A DNA stretch of 64,000 nt. It comes from Styela clava. Its lineage: Eukaryota > Chordata > Ascidiacea > Stolidobranchia > Styelidae. Made by a program: the position numbers and the translations under genes. The stretch is taken from positions 15,855,426 through 15,919,425 of the forward strand of contig NC_135263.1 in assembly GCF_964204865.1 (NCBI RefSeq), in the 5' to 3' direction. Under the pieces are notes generated by a model, which was not told where the DNA came from, searched no databases, and saw nothing but the letters and a program-made list of their open reading frames with translations. This document shows, piece after piece, positions 36,001 through 47,099 of this stretch (position 1 is its first letter; every line of letters starts with the position of its first letter).

Positions 36001-36372
36001 GATACCGATATATCGGTACATCTCTATTAGGAACAGTGTCTTTGGTGATTTTCAATATATCAGTTGTACCGTCAGCTGAAAAATCATCTTACCTGGCGCA
36101 ACCTTCTCTTCTATCTCAGTCTCGATGCGTTCGTAATCCACAATAGCCGGAGGCCCGACGGGTCCAGGCCGGCCTATTTCACCTTTTTCTCCAACTGGTC
36201 CTCTCTTCCCCGGAGAACCCTGAGATGTTTTCATCCCGATTGATGTATGTGTCCCGTCTCGGGCACAAAGTGTTTGAAATAAATTTTCAATCTGTGCACA
36301 AGCTGGAGTATCATCAAATGCATTTGACCAACTAACAAGTGAAAGCAGTCTCAGCATTTTTATCGTTAACAT
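33048..36372 (-). CDS. Collectin-like protein B: signal peptide, collagen, neck, C-type lectin domain (261 aa)
   Basis: Four exons on the minus strand, identical in length to gene A: 36093-36372 (280), 34575-34664 (90), 33909-34135 (227), 33048-33236 (189). The 262 codons are open. Exon 1: signal peptide, CAQIENLFQTLCARDG, collagen GSPGKRGPVGEKGEIGRPGP. Neck: LILVIEKLEERINILES. Lectin domain: CEIKFDGKCYW, ICAERNGSPANIYSEKH, LWVGM, terminal LCEL. It lacks EPN/QPD and WND. The Cys kept in gene A at HNCPP is Trp here (HNWPP), so the second canonical disulfide is completely gone. Conservation of four exon lengths and phases, with replacement differences spread through the lectin exons, argues that both genes are functional. 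Intron 1 is enlarged by a 1.1-kb hAT insertion and intron 2 by another repeat. TATATAAAA (complement at 36398-36406) lies 26-34 bases upstream of the ATG; gene A has lost it. Confidence 0.87.
34220..34480. repeat. Interspersed repeat in intron 2 of collectin-like gene B
   Basis: Sequence starting CAGAAGTATGTGTACC and ending GTACACACACTACGGGTGTACC is absent from the equivalent intron of gene A. Family not recognised and no clear terminal repeats. Confidence 0.5.
34897..36026. mobile_element. hAT-like element in intron 1 of collectin-like gene B
   Basis: Perfect inverted termini TAGAGATGTACCGATA at 34897 and its complement ending at 36026. Further CCGATACCGATA boxes lie inside both ends. Flanks ATAGGAAC and TTAGGAAC differ at one base, as for an ageing 8-bp target duplication. 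Gene A shows the paralogous empty site at about 24160 (CATAGGAATAAGGACAG). No transposase frame was recognised in its 1130 bases. Confidence 0.88.
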
Positions 36373-38200
36373 GATGCAGAGCTATCTAATGATTCTATTT
36401 TATATAGACTTATGAATATAAAAATAATTTTCGGTGCGAAAGCATAACTCGTAAAATTGCGACGACACCTCAAAAAACTCTTTTATCAGCGTGAGTTCTA
36501 GTCAGCAGTGAATTTCAAAAAACAACACTTGGTCGAAATATTTTACATTAGGCTTTTTTACATTTCACCATCTGCGTATTGATAAGCTTTGAATATTTAT
36601 ATCCCAAACTAGTGCCTGACATTTAAGCAAATAACATATATATATAGTAGGCTATAGTGATATTAGTATTATATGGGCAATCACAATTGTTCATTATTCG
36701 ACATTACACAATTTACCTCAACTTTAAAAACCATCCTTAACTATATAAATAAAGTTTCAAAATTGACTTTAGGTAATTTGCGATGCACCTTCTCGTTGCC
36801 CGTAACGTAAGGCAAACGCGAGAATTTTTGCAGTTTTAAAAATAGTGGTTTCCTGTGAAGTTATTGATAGGTTCTTGCTCCTTCAGATTTTCCAGGTTCA
36901 GCTGATTTTGATTCACCCTCTCATTGCCTGCAACGAATGACAAAGGCGAAAATTTTTGCAGCCTCAATTACGTTACAAAAAAATGCATTTCCAAATAATG
37001 GTTTGCTATCGAGTTAATAATAGGTCCTCGCTCCTTCAGATTTTTCAGGTTCAGTAGATTTCGCTCCATTTCGGCAGTCGTGCGTTTCGTTAATGCTTTC
37101 TATAGGTTTACAATACAGACTGAATGACGCCCAGGAAAAGGCCGCGTTTGGAGATTTTTCATCCGAACAACAACTCGTATTGTTTTTAATTTTTGGAACT
37201 CAACAAAACCTAGTTGGCAGAATTTCATTACTTCGTTATAATATGATGATTTGAAAGATTTTTTTCAAAGCCAATTCAGAACTGAACAATGTCATCATTC
37301 AACGATATAGAAGTTATGATGTATTTGTGTGTTTTGCTTGGTTGATTGATATACACAAAAAATGATCAGAATGTACGTCTGGTTCCATGGAGAGGTCTCA
37401 TAACTTTTGCTTGAGTTAGACCTACATTTTTTTATGTCTGTGGCGTTAAAATACCAAACTGTAAACTGGGGCAACAAAAAGACAACTCAAAAATCAATAT
37501 ATACAAAATACGGAACAACGATAAAACATCTATGAGCTACTTAGCGATTGCTATGGGTGTTAGCGAGGACCTCGAGGACCAGACATGGCACATCACCAAA
37601 CAATTTGCAAATTTGTCACAACAAAACTCATGCATTTTAGACATATTAATCACAATTTTTTATTTAGAGTGAAAACCTATTGACATGAAAAACAGGTCTT
37701 CACAGGTATATTGCACTTGAGTGCAAGTTTTGTCTAAACGCCTTAAATATCAAACCTAAGGTCAAATCAAATATTGCAGCCCAATATGCCTAGGAGGCAA
37801 TTCACCAAAATGAAAATAGTCTTGATGCGAACATCGGGCAGCGACACCCCTGATAAAAACCTAACTTTGATACAGGTTGAATAGAAAGAAGTCAAACAAT
37901 ATATATAAATAAAAACAATAATGTCCGAAAAAACAAATCCGTTACAAAAAAGAGACTCCGGGCACCGTTAAGTACAGATGAGTTAACTAGGGGTAACGTA
38001 ACAGCATAGCAGCACACAGCAGACTGACTAAAGGTCTAAGTTAGAACGAGTTTTTCGCGGTATACTGAGCATAACATGAATACTCGCCTTGCGGTAAAGT
38101 TGCAGAAAAAAAGATGATTCATCTTAATTCACGACATTTTGTATTTAAGACATATAACCGATTACACACATGCGCAAATGAAATACTATATTTTAGCAAA

Positions 38201-39235
38201 TGTGACCTTTCGAAAGCATATCACCAAATACCTCTGCCCACCTTGATATAAATAAGGCTGCTTTCGTCTGTCCTGAGGGATTGTTTGGACCAATAATCCT
38301 ACCATTTGGTCTGTGGAATGATTGTTTCTCATCATTTTCTCGTTTTCTGTCGGCAGTAACTTCAGGTTTGAAATTTAGATTCCTATTCTTAGACGATATA
38401 TTAATTGCAACCAAAACTGATGGACAACATCGCCAAGCACGGAGAAAACTTTTCCTAATCCTTCGAAAATGCGGACTTGTAATACGTACATCCAATTAAT
38501 TCTGCAACGCTCTTCAGTAATCGACGCTCTTTAGTAATCGACTCCAGCCGGTTGGCACTACAGCCGTTCTTCAGGAATGAGTTGGCGGCGAATGGTCGCC
38601 TCTAGGATTCGTTTCAAAATCACTCAATTTAGCACAAAGTAACTATTTCGTGTTGATCGTGAGCTCTTAGCTGATTACGCTGTGATACGTCATTTTAGCA
38701 CAAAACTGAAATGCAGGAATATTCAGCTAGTAATAGATAACTATTCTCTTGTTAAATCCATAAAAAATCCCACCGAACCCACACACACGAATCCCACATA
38801 CATTTGAATAGAATGAATGCTTTAACACTGTTCAACGTTGATATATTAGGTCCATTTGGTTTAAGCAGAGACTACTACTACATTCGGATGTGCGTAGACC
38901 GTTTCTCACGTTGTTGCCAATCACGTTTTGGGACAACAAAAAAGATCGTCACAGATCGTGGAAAACAATTCAAATGCCAGCTTTGAGCAGAGCAACTTGA
39001 GAGCAGCCTCCTAACCAAATTCATATCTCTAAAGAACTCAGTAATGCAACACACGTACACATTCGTGCCGAATCTACAAAGGGAACACTTCATCCCGTCT
39101 ATACCGGCCCGCATGGGGGTTTTCCAGGTCCAAAAAGTATTTTACGGTCGCATTCAAGCCAAATCTTCACAACGTATCAACTTGGAACCGGTTTTCCTTC
39201 CTTTTTGTGACCTTTAGACGTCCCCAGCTGTCAAA
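38201..39235 (+). mobile_element. Decayed Ty3/gypsy retrotransposon (RT and integrase pieces)
   Basis: 38201-38499 reads in two frames as reverse transcriptase: DLSKAYHQIPL, then after a frame break near 38245 AAFVCPEGLFGPIILPFGL and RFLFLDDILIATK, where FLDD is the YxDD catalytic motif. 38804-38986 gives integrase core pieces (FNVDILGPFGLS, CVDRFSR, IVTDRGKQF). 39050-39200 gives the integrase tail (HVHIRAESTKGTLHPVYTGP) in another frame. The RNase H part between is mostly deleted and stops are frequent. No LTRs were identified next to it. Confidence 0.8.
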
Positions 39236-40560
39236 TTACACCCTGCTCGATGCTCCAATTTGAGCAATGCTCAAATATTTGGACACGAAAGTCAAAACAA
39301 AATAGTACGTGTATGCAATCTGTCACAGTAGGCTAGCGGTACGGTACCGCTCAAAACATTGCTCATAGAAATCTTAATACATAATATACAGCCCGATACA
39401 TCAAATCAAAACGCCAGGAACCCCTTAGATCAATACAAAGGTATTGTGAAAAGTTTTTTAACAACAACGTTTATGGTTCATATGTTCCATCAACACCTTT
39501 CATCATTATGACCTGCCTTATCTACAACAATTGTAATAACTACAGATATATTTACAAACACTATCAGTTTTGTTTCAGCGAGGTGTCTTAATTACACTGC
39601 AATCAAACTATCGATGGTCATTTTCGCGCTTGAGTATTAAATAAATATGTATTTTTTAAATCATTATAAACTGTAAAATATTTAATTACATTAATTTCAC
39701 AGCCGCATCCAGATGCGCAATTCTAAATAAAATATAGGATGAGACTGAGTTTAAATACAAGTTTGGACTGATGGCTTCGCTGTGGATACAGTGATTTTCC
39801 TTGCAGCTATATCTTATAATATATTATACCCACTTATGATGAAGCTCTTCCTATATCATTGGTTTACGTATCTCTTCTTTGGGCCAAGGATTTTCGAAGA
39901 CGCTTTGTTTTGCATATTCTTTAGACAAAAGTTCTAAAGAAAGTTCTGTAATAAATCGATTCCTCAGAAACAAAAATTTTGTTTATACTGTCAATCAAAT
40001 CCATCCAAGCGTGTTTAGGTAAAACACGTCAAAGATTACGGTGGAATCAATCAAAAGTAGAGGGCCTAGGAAATGTCGCTTTCATTCCGTCTTCACTGCA
40101 TTTGATTGTGGATTCATCTATGCTTGTAAAGTAGTGCTTTGGAATCATCGTGGTGAAAGCGTGGTTTTCGAAAGATTTTTTATTCTCAGGCGAAACCCCA
40201 TCAGAATATCCGGACTTGGCTGCGATTTATTTAAAATATCATTTGACAGTCTTAGTTTGAGATCAAGAATAATGTTGCCATCACGTAATTCATTTAATTG
40301 CATCATTGTAAGCCAATATGTTACAACAATATGCAACTGTTACATAACCGAGGCGGACCCGATTAAAAGGAAGGCGGTGCAGAACTTTTATTGTCATTTA
40401 TGGTAATGAATAAGAAGAGATAAATCAGGAAGTGAACCCAAAAAACCCAAATCTTGAGTAATTGAATATTGATAAGACTTGAACCGTACCAATCTACCAC
40501 ATCATTGTCATTTCTCATCAACTATTCCTCAAGGTTACTTAACTTTACTTAAATTTGATT
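39236..40560. other. 5' flank of lipocalin 1, duplicated upstream of lipocalin 2
   Basis: 39590-40560 matches 49490-50300 (for example GATGGCTTCGCTG, CTGTCAATCAAATCC, GCATTTGATTGTGGATTC). It holds no recognisable exon. The frame at 40041-40406 is not preserved in the paralogue and is rejected as coding. 39270-39320 is a fragment of the dispersed TTTGGACACGAA repeat. Confidence 0.6.
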
Positions 40561-40570
40561 TTTAATTTTA

Positions 40571-40612
40571 GCAGTAGTGGATTGCTAATTTGAAATAGAT
40601 TCATCACCAATA
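40571..40612 (+). promoter_or_regulatory. Unpaired 3' splice site upstream of lipocalin 1 start
   Basis: A T-rich tract and AG (TTTTTAATTTTAG) end 42 bases before the ATG. The same arrangement, with a longer T run, occurs before lipocalin 2 (AG at 50306-50307). No upstream exon was found. It may accept a 5' UTR exon or a trans-spliced leader. Confidence 0.4.
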
Positions 40613-43340
40613 ATGGGTTTTAATTGCTTAACGTTGGCTGTGTTTCTGTGTGGATCAGTTTCTTTGGCATTTGCGGAGAAATGCGCGCTTCCCATACCAC
40701 AAAAAGATCTTGATATTTCAAAGGTATACATTTACTATTATTCCATTTCTAAAACGAAAGAGTATCCTTCCTTTACCCTATTTCTTTATTTAAAATGTTA
40801 TCAATTCATCAATGAACTATTATGCAATCGAGGTACGTATTATTCATAAGTAGAATAAATATTTATGGATATAAATACATCTTTGACCCAAGATGAAAAA
40901 AAGTCCAACCTATTTCAAATTTTACTTACAGCTATAAGACACAGTTTGGTACCTCGGAGTTCAAACTAACGACGCCGTTTCGGCTGCCGTGACATGTGCT
41001 CGAGTGAACAATTTTACAATAACTTCTACGGGATTTAGTGCTCATATGGAGGAATTTAGTGCTGGGTAGGTTACTTGTATCCATTTCCGGACATATATAT
41101 CATAACTTTCATCGTCCTCAACAGCTTAACCTAACTCGTGAAACGCTCGATACATTTCCTGTTTCACTAATCGTTATATACAAGTTAATCAACCAATATG
41201 TAGAGAGGATTGATAGACACATGGTGATCTTCGACCGGTTTTTCATGACCATAAGAAGAAGAATACCAACAAGAACAAAAAAATAATATCATAAATCATA
41301 ACAGAACGAAACATATTTACACTTCGTGTCGAATAAGCTGTCAAAATTCAACCCAAAAACGCCCAATGAGTTTTTTGTAATAGGTGTTAGTACAAACTTT
41401 TTTGTCCTCAAATCAAGTAATATATGCATTTTAGGTCTCACAGAACTGATTTTATCAGTCACGTTATACGCCATAGACTGGGAGTTTACCACCGAAGTCC
41501 CGAAGAAGGTACGGCGTATGCATTAATTAATATATATTTACAATGTATATATATAGATAGTTACACGATACTCTCCAATTTTTATACTTTCAATCTTTTA
41601 GCTTAAAACATAATATTAATTTATATTAATTTCTAGCATACAACTAACTGTAGAACTTTTATATTACAGAACCGTCTTTAAAAGCCGCACACGAGTACAC
41701 GTTAAATGGAAAATTTAATGCCGAAGCGCGTAAAATAGGTATGTCTATACATAGGCTTAACCAACATGTTCTAATGAAATTCTGCGGCATTTGCAGTAAG
41801 ACATAAATTCTCACGTCTTTTTCCACACCATTTTTCTCTATTCTTGAACGATTTACCAAAAACCCGACGTTTCCTGACTTACTATAGCCTTTATAATAAT
41901 ATTTTTGTTGTTGTGTACTGAAGGCAGATGGGAGTGGTCCAATCCTTAGCCCTACATTACTACCATTAATCCTCTCTGCAAATAAACCAACCAAGATAGG
42001 CTATATGAAAACTTGCTCTTTTGTAGCTTGAATGACTTGGATGCTTTTATCTAGCCGTGTTCGGCTAGTATTACCTCATGATAAAAAAATCCTAATAAAA
42101 AATTACCTCATTTAGTTCTAGAATTACTCATTCTGGTATAAAAAACGATTTTCGCTTAAGGTGAAAATAATGTGGTTTGATGTCAATCGTATTCTCAACA
42201 TTCCTGAAGAATCTCAATACAAACAAGTACTCTAATGAAATCACTAGAACAAAAATGATGCAATGAAAATAACAAATACCTGATATCCCGACGTAAGAAA
42301 AACAAGATATATATATATTCAATAAAAGACCTGAATTTTGAAGACAAAACCAAAAAGAAAGTACAAAATCGTGAAAAAAACTAAAATCTGGCGCATTACA
42401 GCTAACTAACTTATTATTCACAAAATAAGCTGAAAACAACTCAATATTTTAAAAGACAATAAACACTTCCTCAGATACATAACACTTGAACAGCACTGAC
42501 AATAGGGAATTCCGTCGTAAAACCTTGAATAAAACCACAGAATTGTAATTGCACTATGATCAAACAGTAATGTCATCCTACTGACGAACTACGAAATATC
42601 TATCATAAGCTAATGACTATAAAATCAGAAATAAATACTCTTGGTATTCTAAGAACTTGCTTAGCCTACTTAACTGATTACCACAGATTGACATTGCTAC
42701 AGCGCCAGTAGTGTCTCGGACAATAAAATACAAAATCTAACATTATAACAAATAATGGTGTTATAAATTTATAAATACGGGTCGTCACACTTTAAAACAC
42801 GGATTTATTTTTTTGATTCCAGCCATTTTATGAACACTAATTTAAATTTCCAGAAAATCATTGCATAATTTTGTTGCGGAAAAGTCCATTTAGGTGATTT
42901 TAATGATGTTGGGAATTTCGTCATCCATATTAATTTAGTCTGAATTCCATCCATAAAATTAAAATTTTACTATCGATAAATGAGCGCAACCGATGGACAA
43001 ATATGTTTTATTTTCATGCTGAATATACCGTACTTTTCTTTTCATATTGTATAGTGATAACCATATATTTCAAAATTAAAATTATTCCAATTTTCCGGCG
43101 CTATTATACGTTAATACTGTTCCTACCTAGATGAGGAAACCTTGCTCGAAGACGATTTCGTTTTCATAACCGATTATTCCAATTACTTTGGAATCATATA
43201 TTGTTCCACAGAAGGTGAGTAAACTATATTTTTATTTATGAGTATCATTAACATTCTTCCGTTAAGATAGAATTATAATTCATCTTCATATGAAAAGTTA
43301 CAATATCCAATAAGCAAGCGAGCCATTCATTGACTAAGTC

Positions 43341-43900
43341 AGTGGTTCATAACCGGGGTTCCGCCGAACCCTACAGTCCGCCGAGTACAGTCCATGAGTT
43401 CCGCAAGTTTACTTTCAAATCCTAGAGTTTATATTATCATTGCGTCAAATGCGTATTGAATTTGTCGCTATTGTTTTTCCAGTATTTGGTTTGCTTTTAT
43501 ATATATTTATAGTTCGTACAATTCTTCTAACTGTCAAACGAGAATATCGGTCAGAGACCGAAGACTTATCGATCGAAAGTTAGGGGATCCCCCAAAACAG
43601 AAACTGCGGTTTCGATTCGAAAAATTCTGCATTCTGATTAGTTTTCAGCCAATATCAGAAATGCAGGAAACAATAGCCAACTCCCCATGTCGTCGAAATA
43701 CTACTCGAGAAAATACTTTTATGAAGAATTCTGCAAATCCGAACTGGATTGTTTCGATTAGTTTCCAGCCAATAGCCTATTTCTGTATTTACCAATCCTA
43801 TAGTTTGTGTTAAATACAACGGCGCTAACCCAGGTTGCGACGGCTATTCAAACACAGCCTAGCGATATTTTGGTGAGGAATTCTGGAACCCCGAACCTGA
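43341..43900. mobile_element. hAT-like insertion remnant in lipocalin 1 intron 5
   Basis: CAGTGGTTCATAACCGGGGT at 43341 is a hAT-type terminus, followed by TCCGCCGAACCC boxes. The right end is unclear (a possible GGAACCCCGAACC near 43880). Lipocalin 2 shows a degenerate equivalent around 53860-54260, so the insertion may predate the gene duplication. Confidence 0.45.
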
Positions 43901-43904
43901 TTTA

Positions 43905-44420
43905 GGGATATGGACATTGCTTAAACTTTAAGGAGTAATTTAATTATAAGTAACGAGATACGATCTCGCGGCGTGTATCCTTCGCTCTGACTCAATAGTG
44001 TGGAAAATTTCTCGAAGGAAACTTGCGCATCGCGACGACGTCAAAGTTACAAGAGAGATATGGACAAGGCTCAAAGATTAATCACTAGATACGATCTAGC
44101 GGTGTGTATCCTTCGCTCTGACTCACTAGCGTGAAAACTTGCGCATCTGATACGCACACACACATTCAGCGCGTCTCGAAAATCTCTCGATTTGTGAAAA
44201 TCCAAATCTCTTCATCACTAATTAATTAATAACTCGCTAATTATACGACATAATTCATCCAAAATCAATAGGCTTCTGGTCCGAGATATGATGAATGCAC
44301 ATGCAAAATTTGGAGCAGATTCAACCACGCCTTCGTGAGATATCGCGTGCATCTAACAGACAGACATACACACATACATACAGACATACATACAGACATA
44401 CATACAGACAAATACCTATC
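43905..44420. repeat. Duplicated repeat block ending in a (ACATACAG)n microsatellite
   Basis: Two imperfect copies of a segment containing GTGTATCCTTCGCTCTGACTC (about 43965-44035 and 44100-44140) are followed by GAGATATCGCGTGCATCTA and an ACATACAG-type microsatellite (about 44355-44412). This has the look of the 3' end of a retroposon. Confidence 0.6.
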
Positions 44421-44756
44421 AATATACTTACCGATCTTAAGATCGATAAGTAATTACGATACAATCGTAGAGAATAAATGTATTTTTTTTTACAGTTTGT
44501 GTTTTTAATATAAAAAGTTTTGAACATGTGTATTTTTATTTTATTAATCAAACTATCCATTGATGCACAATGATTCAAGATTATTTTTGATGCTTGTAAC
44601 TTAGGTTTCTATGAGTTAAAACGAGAAGTAGGCTATAGATCGAATATCTGTGACTATTGGATTGATAAGTTTTGCGGTAAACATCAGTGACATCGTATTT
44701 ATTTTTAAGTTGTCACTTGTCAGAGTAAGCTAACTTTGTACATTTTACTCCTAATT

Positions 44757-45225
44757 AGGGATGGTGGAATCGAGTCTGGATTCGATAACAGAATCGATTC
44801 TCCGCGGAATCGACTAGAATCGATTCCGATGCATTGGAATCGATTCTTAAGGTTAGAAGGTGGATTGCAAATAATGTGTAACGTTTTTTGGCATTTCCTC
44901 CACATATATATATGTATAAACTGCTTCACTACTATGCTGAGTTGCTACGACGTCGCAAACTTCACTATATATATAATATATGTGTGTATTTTTCGTTAGA
45001 AAGTATTTACCTTTCTTTATTTCAAAAGTCTCTGTGGGTTTCGTTTTCTTGTTTTGTGCGATTTTTTCTATTCACATATTTGAACATAGCTCTCGTGTTT
45101 AATTCCATATATATATGTATATATTGTTTAAGTGTGTATGTTTTCTCGGTAAAATATGTCGAGGATTCGAGATTCGGAATCGAAAATTTAGGAATCCGAT
45201 AAGACTCGAATACTTGTAGATCATA
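44757..45225. mobile_element. Repeat insertion in lipocalin 1 intron 5
   Basis: Palindrome-rich sequence (repeated GAATCGATTC) starting near TAGGGATGGTGGAATCG. It interrupts sequence that is continuous in lipocalin 2 (GTACATTTTAC, then the exon 6 acceptor). Imperfect direct repeats TACTCCTAATTA and TACTCATAATTA flank it. It shares segments with 5750-5930. Confidence 0.55.
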
Positions 45226-45405
45226 CTTAGCATTCTTACTCATAATTAACGCTTATTCACAGGAGAATGGATCCTCTGGAATTATTTCGGACAACCGAAG
45301 CCATCTCTACATAGCGTCATCAAATTCTACAACAAACTTCATGAACTTGGTGTCTCTGCTCGTTTTCATGCATCTCGTTGCAACGAAAAATATTACACCG
45401 AGTAG

Positions 45406-47099
45406 AAGATAAATAACCAAACGTTCGATACGTCACAACCTATACATTCTCTTACTTCGGATAACCAGTTACTACCTCCACTAAGATATTTAATATTCAT
45501 TGTTGCTGGAGGTTGAGCCGTGTTTCGCAATCGTACAAACATGTGTCACATCAACCATTCTCATAAACCATTTTTATTCAATCGTTGATTAATTCTATTC
45601 GGATGATTGCGATAATTAGTGCTCTGTGATAACATCTCGCTCAAAGTTCGGTATCGAAGAGATTAATATTTGCTTTGTAAAAGATATAAATATATTTTTA
45701 AAGTTCATTCTAGTTGTTCAGGTGATGGTCAATGTTTAGGATATATATCTTATATTACTGTATAATCTAGAGTTATTATAGTTCGCGTATGTTATTCGAA
45801 ACATAGGCTAATTAATAAAATTTATCCGCTAAATTGTTTGTCGTCCCAAATGTTTTTCTGATGCCGAATAAATCGCACAGTGACGCATAAGTGTTTATAT
45901 CATATTTGAAACAAGATAGCACTGCTCAAATACATTAACACGAAGGTCAAAACGAAATATTTTACCCACAATTTCCCAAAAATCATATACTGTACGAAAC
46001 TTAACCTGTGGACCATCATAGCTTACCAGTATCGATACCCGGGCTGCCCTATCTTTTTCAGACCCTGAAACAATGATGGTACATGTGCTGATGATTCTTG
46101 TGCCAATGATAATGAAAAAAACTAAATGATTCGACTCACAACTGTAGTAATTATTATTTATTAATTTGGAATACTTTACAGTACTTTTTTTACAGTAACT
46201 TATCATGTCGGCATTGAAAAACTTTCGACTTTCGCGTAGCTAGATTTTGCCAAATCAAGGCACAAGACAGTCGTGACGCTTGGCGAAATAAAAATCGTGT
46301 TCCCATGAATAAAAAAATAATACAGCGAAATTTTGATAAAATATCAGATCTCATTGGATTCATCGAAAATTTAGGAATAAATGAAAGTAATAGCCTTCTT
46401 GCAAAAAATACATGTTCAACCAAATTTTAAAGCAATTGGTCCAGTAATTAAAGAAAAAAGCGCTTTTTCATAACGATAGGTAGAAAAATTATAATATGAA
46501 GAACAAGAACAACACACAAACTTAAAGTTTCGGTATAATGCTCGCCAGTATATTTCTAGTAATCACGTTTGTGATTCTGACGTAATGAGCAATGACGTCC
46601 CTGAACAACATCTTTCTAAGACTTCCAATATACTTTAACAAGAAAATTCGCATCAGTGATTTTGACTTCATCAGTGATGACGTCGCGAATCTGATGCGTT
46701 CAGCGCCTGCCGTGTATTCGGACAACACCCGTAATTATCATTATAAGTGTACGGTACAGACGGAATAAAACAGTTTATACGAGCAATATTTACAGTGCAC
46801 AATATTTCAGCTTAAAAAATTTAATATTTCAGAAAGAAATTGATGTTTATGAAGTACATGGAGTGTCACGAGAGTTTTTATTAAAATACTGAATTAACTG
46901 CATCGTGAATTGCTTGGTCATTTTTCAACTGTATACAAAGATAGCTCTGAGTAAGATACGGCGAACATGAGCCCTTCACGCAAATAAATAATTTCAACAT
47001 CCGCATACTAACATAAAACATTCTAAAACCAGAAAGCTCAATATATCGGTGTACATTTAGCTAATATCGATACATACCTGTAGTACAGACACTCTAAAC
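45406..47099. other. Lipocalin 1 3' flank and repeat-rich spacer
   Basis: 45406-45590 matches the 3' flank of lipocalin 2 (54606-54890) and ends at the site where the large Helentron array starts in copy 2. 46250-46500 belongs to the repeat family also seen near 9130, 23150 and 33560. The minus frames at 45895-46728 show no domain. Confidence 0.55.

Larger units (their letters stand above)
27700..38080. repeat. Segmental duplication, copy B (carries collectin-like gene B)
   Basis: Paralogous to 19085-26530 and longer because of insertions: a minisatellite and a lectin-gene fragment with flanking repeats (29080-31420), an interspersed repeat in intron 2 of gene B (about 34220-34480), and a hAT element in intron 1 (34897-36026). 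Confidence 0.85.
40613..45405 (+). pseudogene. Lipocalin (apolipoprotein D-like) copy 1, six exons, nonsense codon in exon 2
   Basis: Exons: 40613-40723, 40932-41065, 41435-41508, 41670-41738, 43131-43214, 45263-45405 (615 bases, phases 0,2,1,1,1). All have GT-AG borders. Exon 1 encodes a signal peptide and CALPIPQKDLDISK. Exon 2 has the lipocalin opening motif as VWYLGVQTN with a Cys in VTCARVNNFTITS. Exon 5 has FVFITDYSNYFGIIYCS, matching the ApoD strand ATDYENYALVYSC. Exon 6 has EWILWNYFGQPKPSLHS and the final Cys (ASRCNE). Such proteins bind small hydrophobic ligands. The second codon of exon 2 (40935-40937) is TAA where copy 2 has GAA, so translation would end after 38 residues. Everything downstream is open, so the lesion is young, polymorphic, or a sequencing error. 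A repeat insertion enlarges intron 5. Confidence 0.82.

Noticed and set aside
40041-40406. 121-codon plus-strand frame upstream of lipocalin 1
   Set aside because: The frame is broken in the paralogous region upstream of lipocalin 2 and shows no domain.
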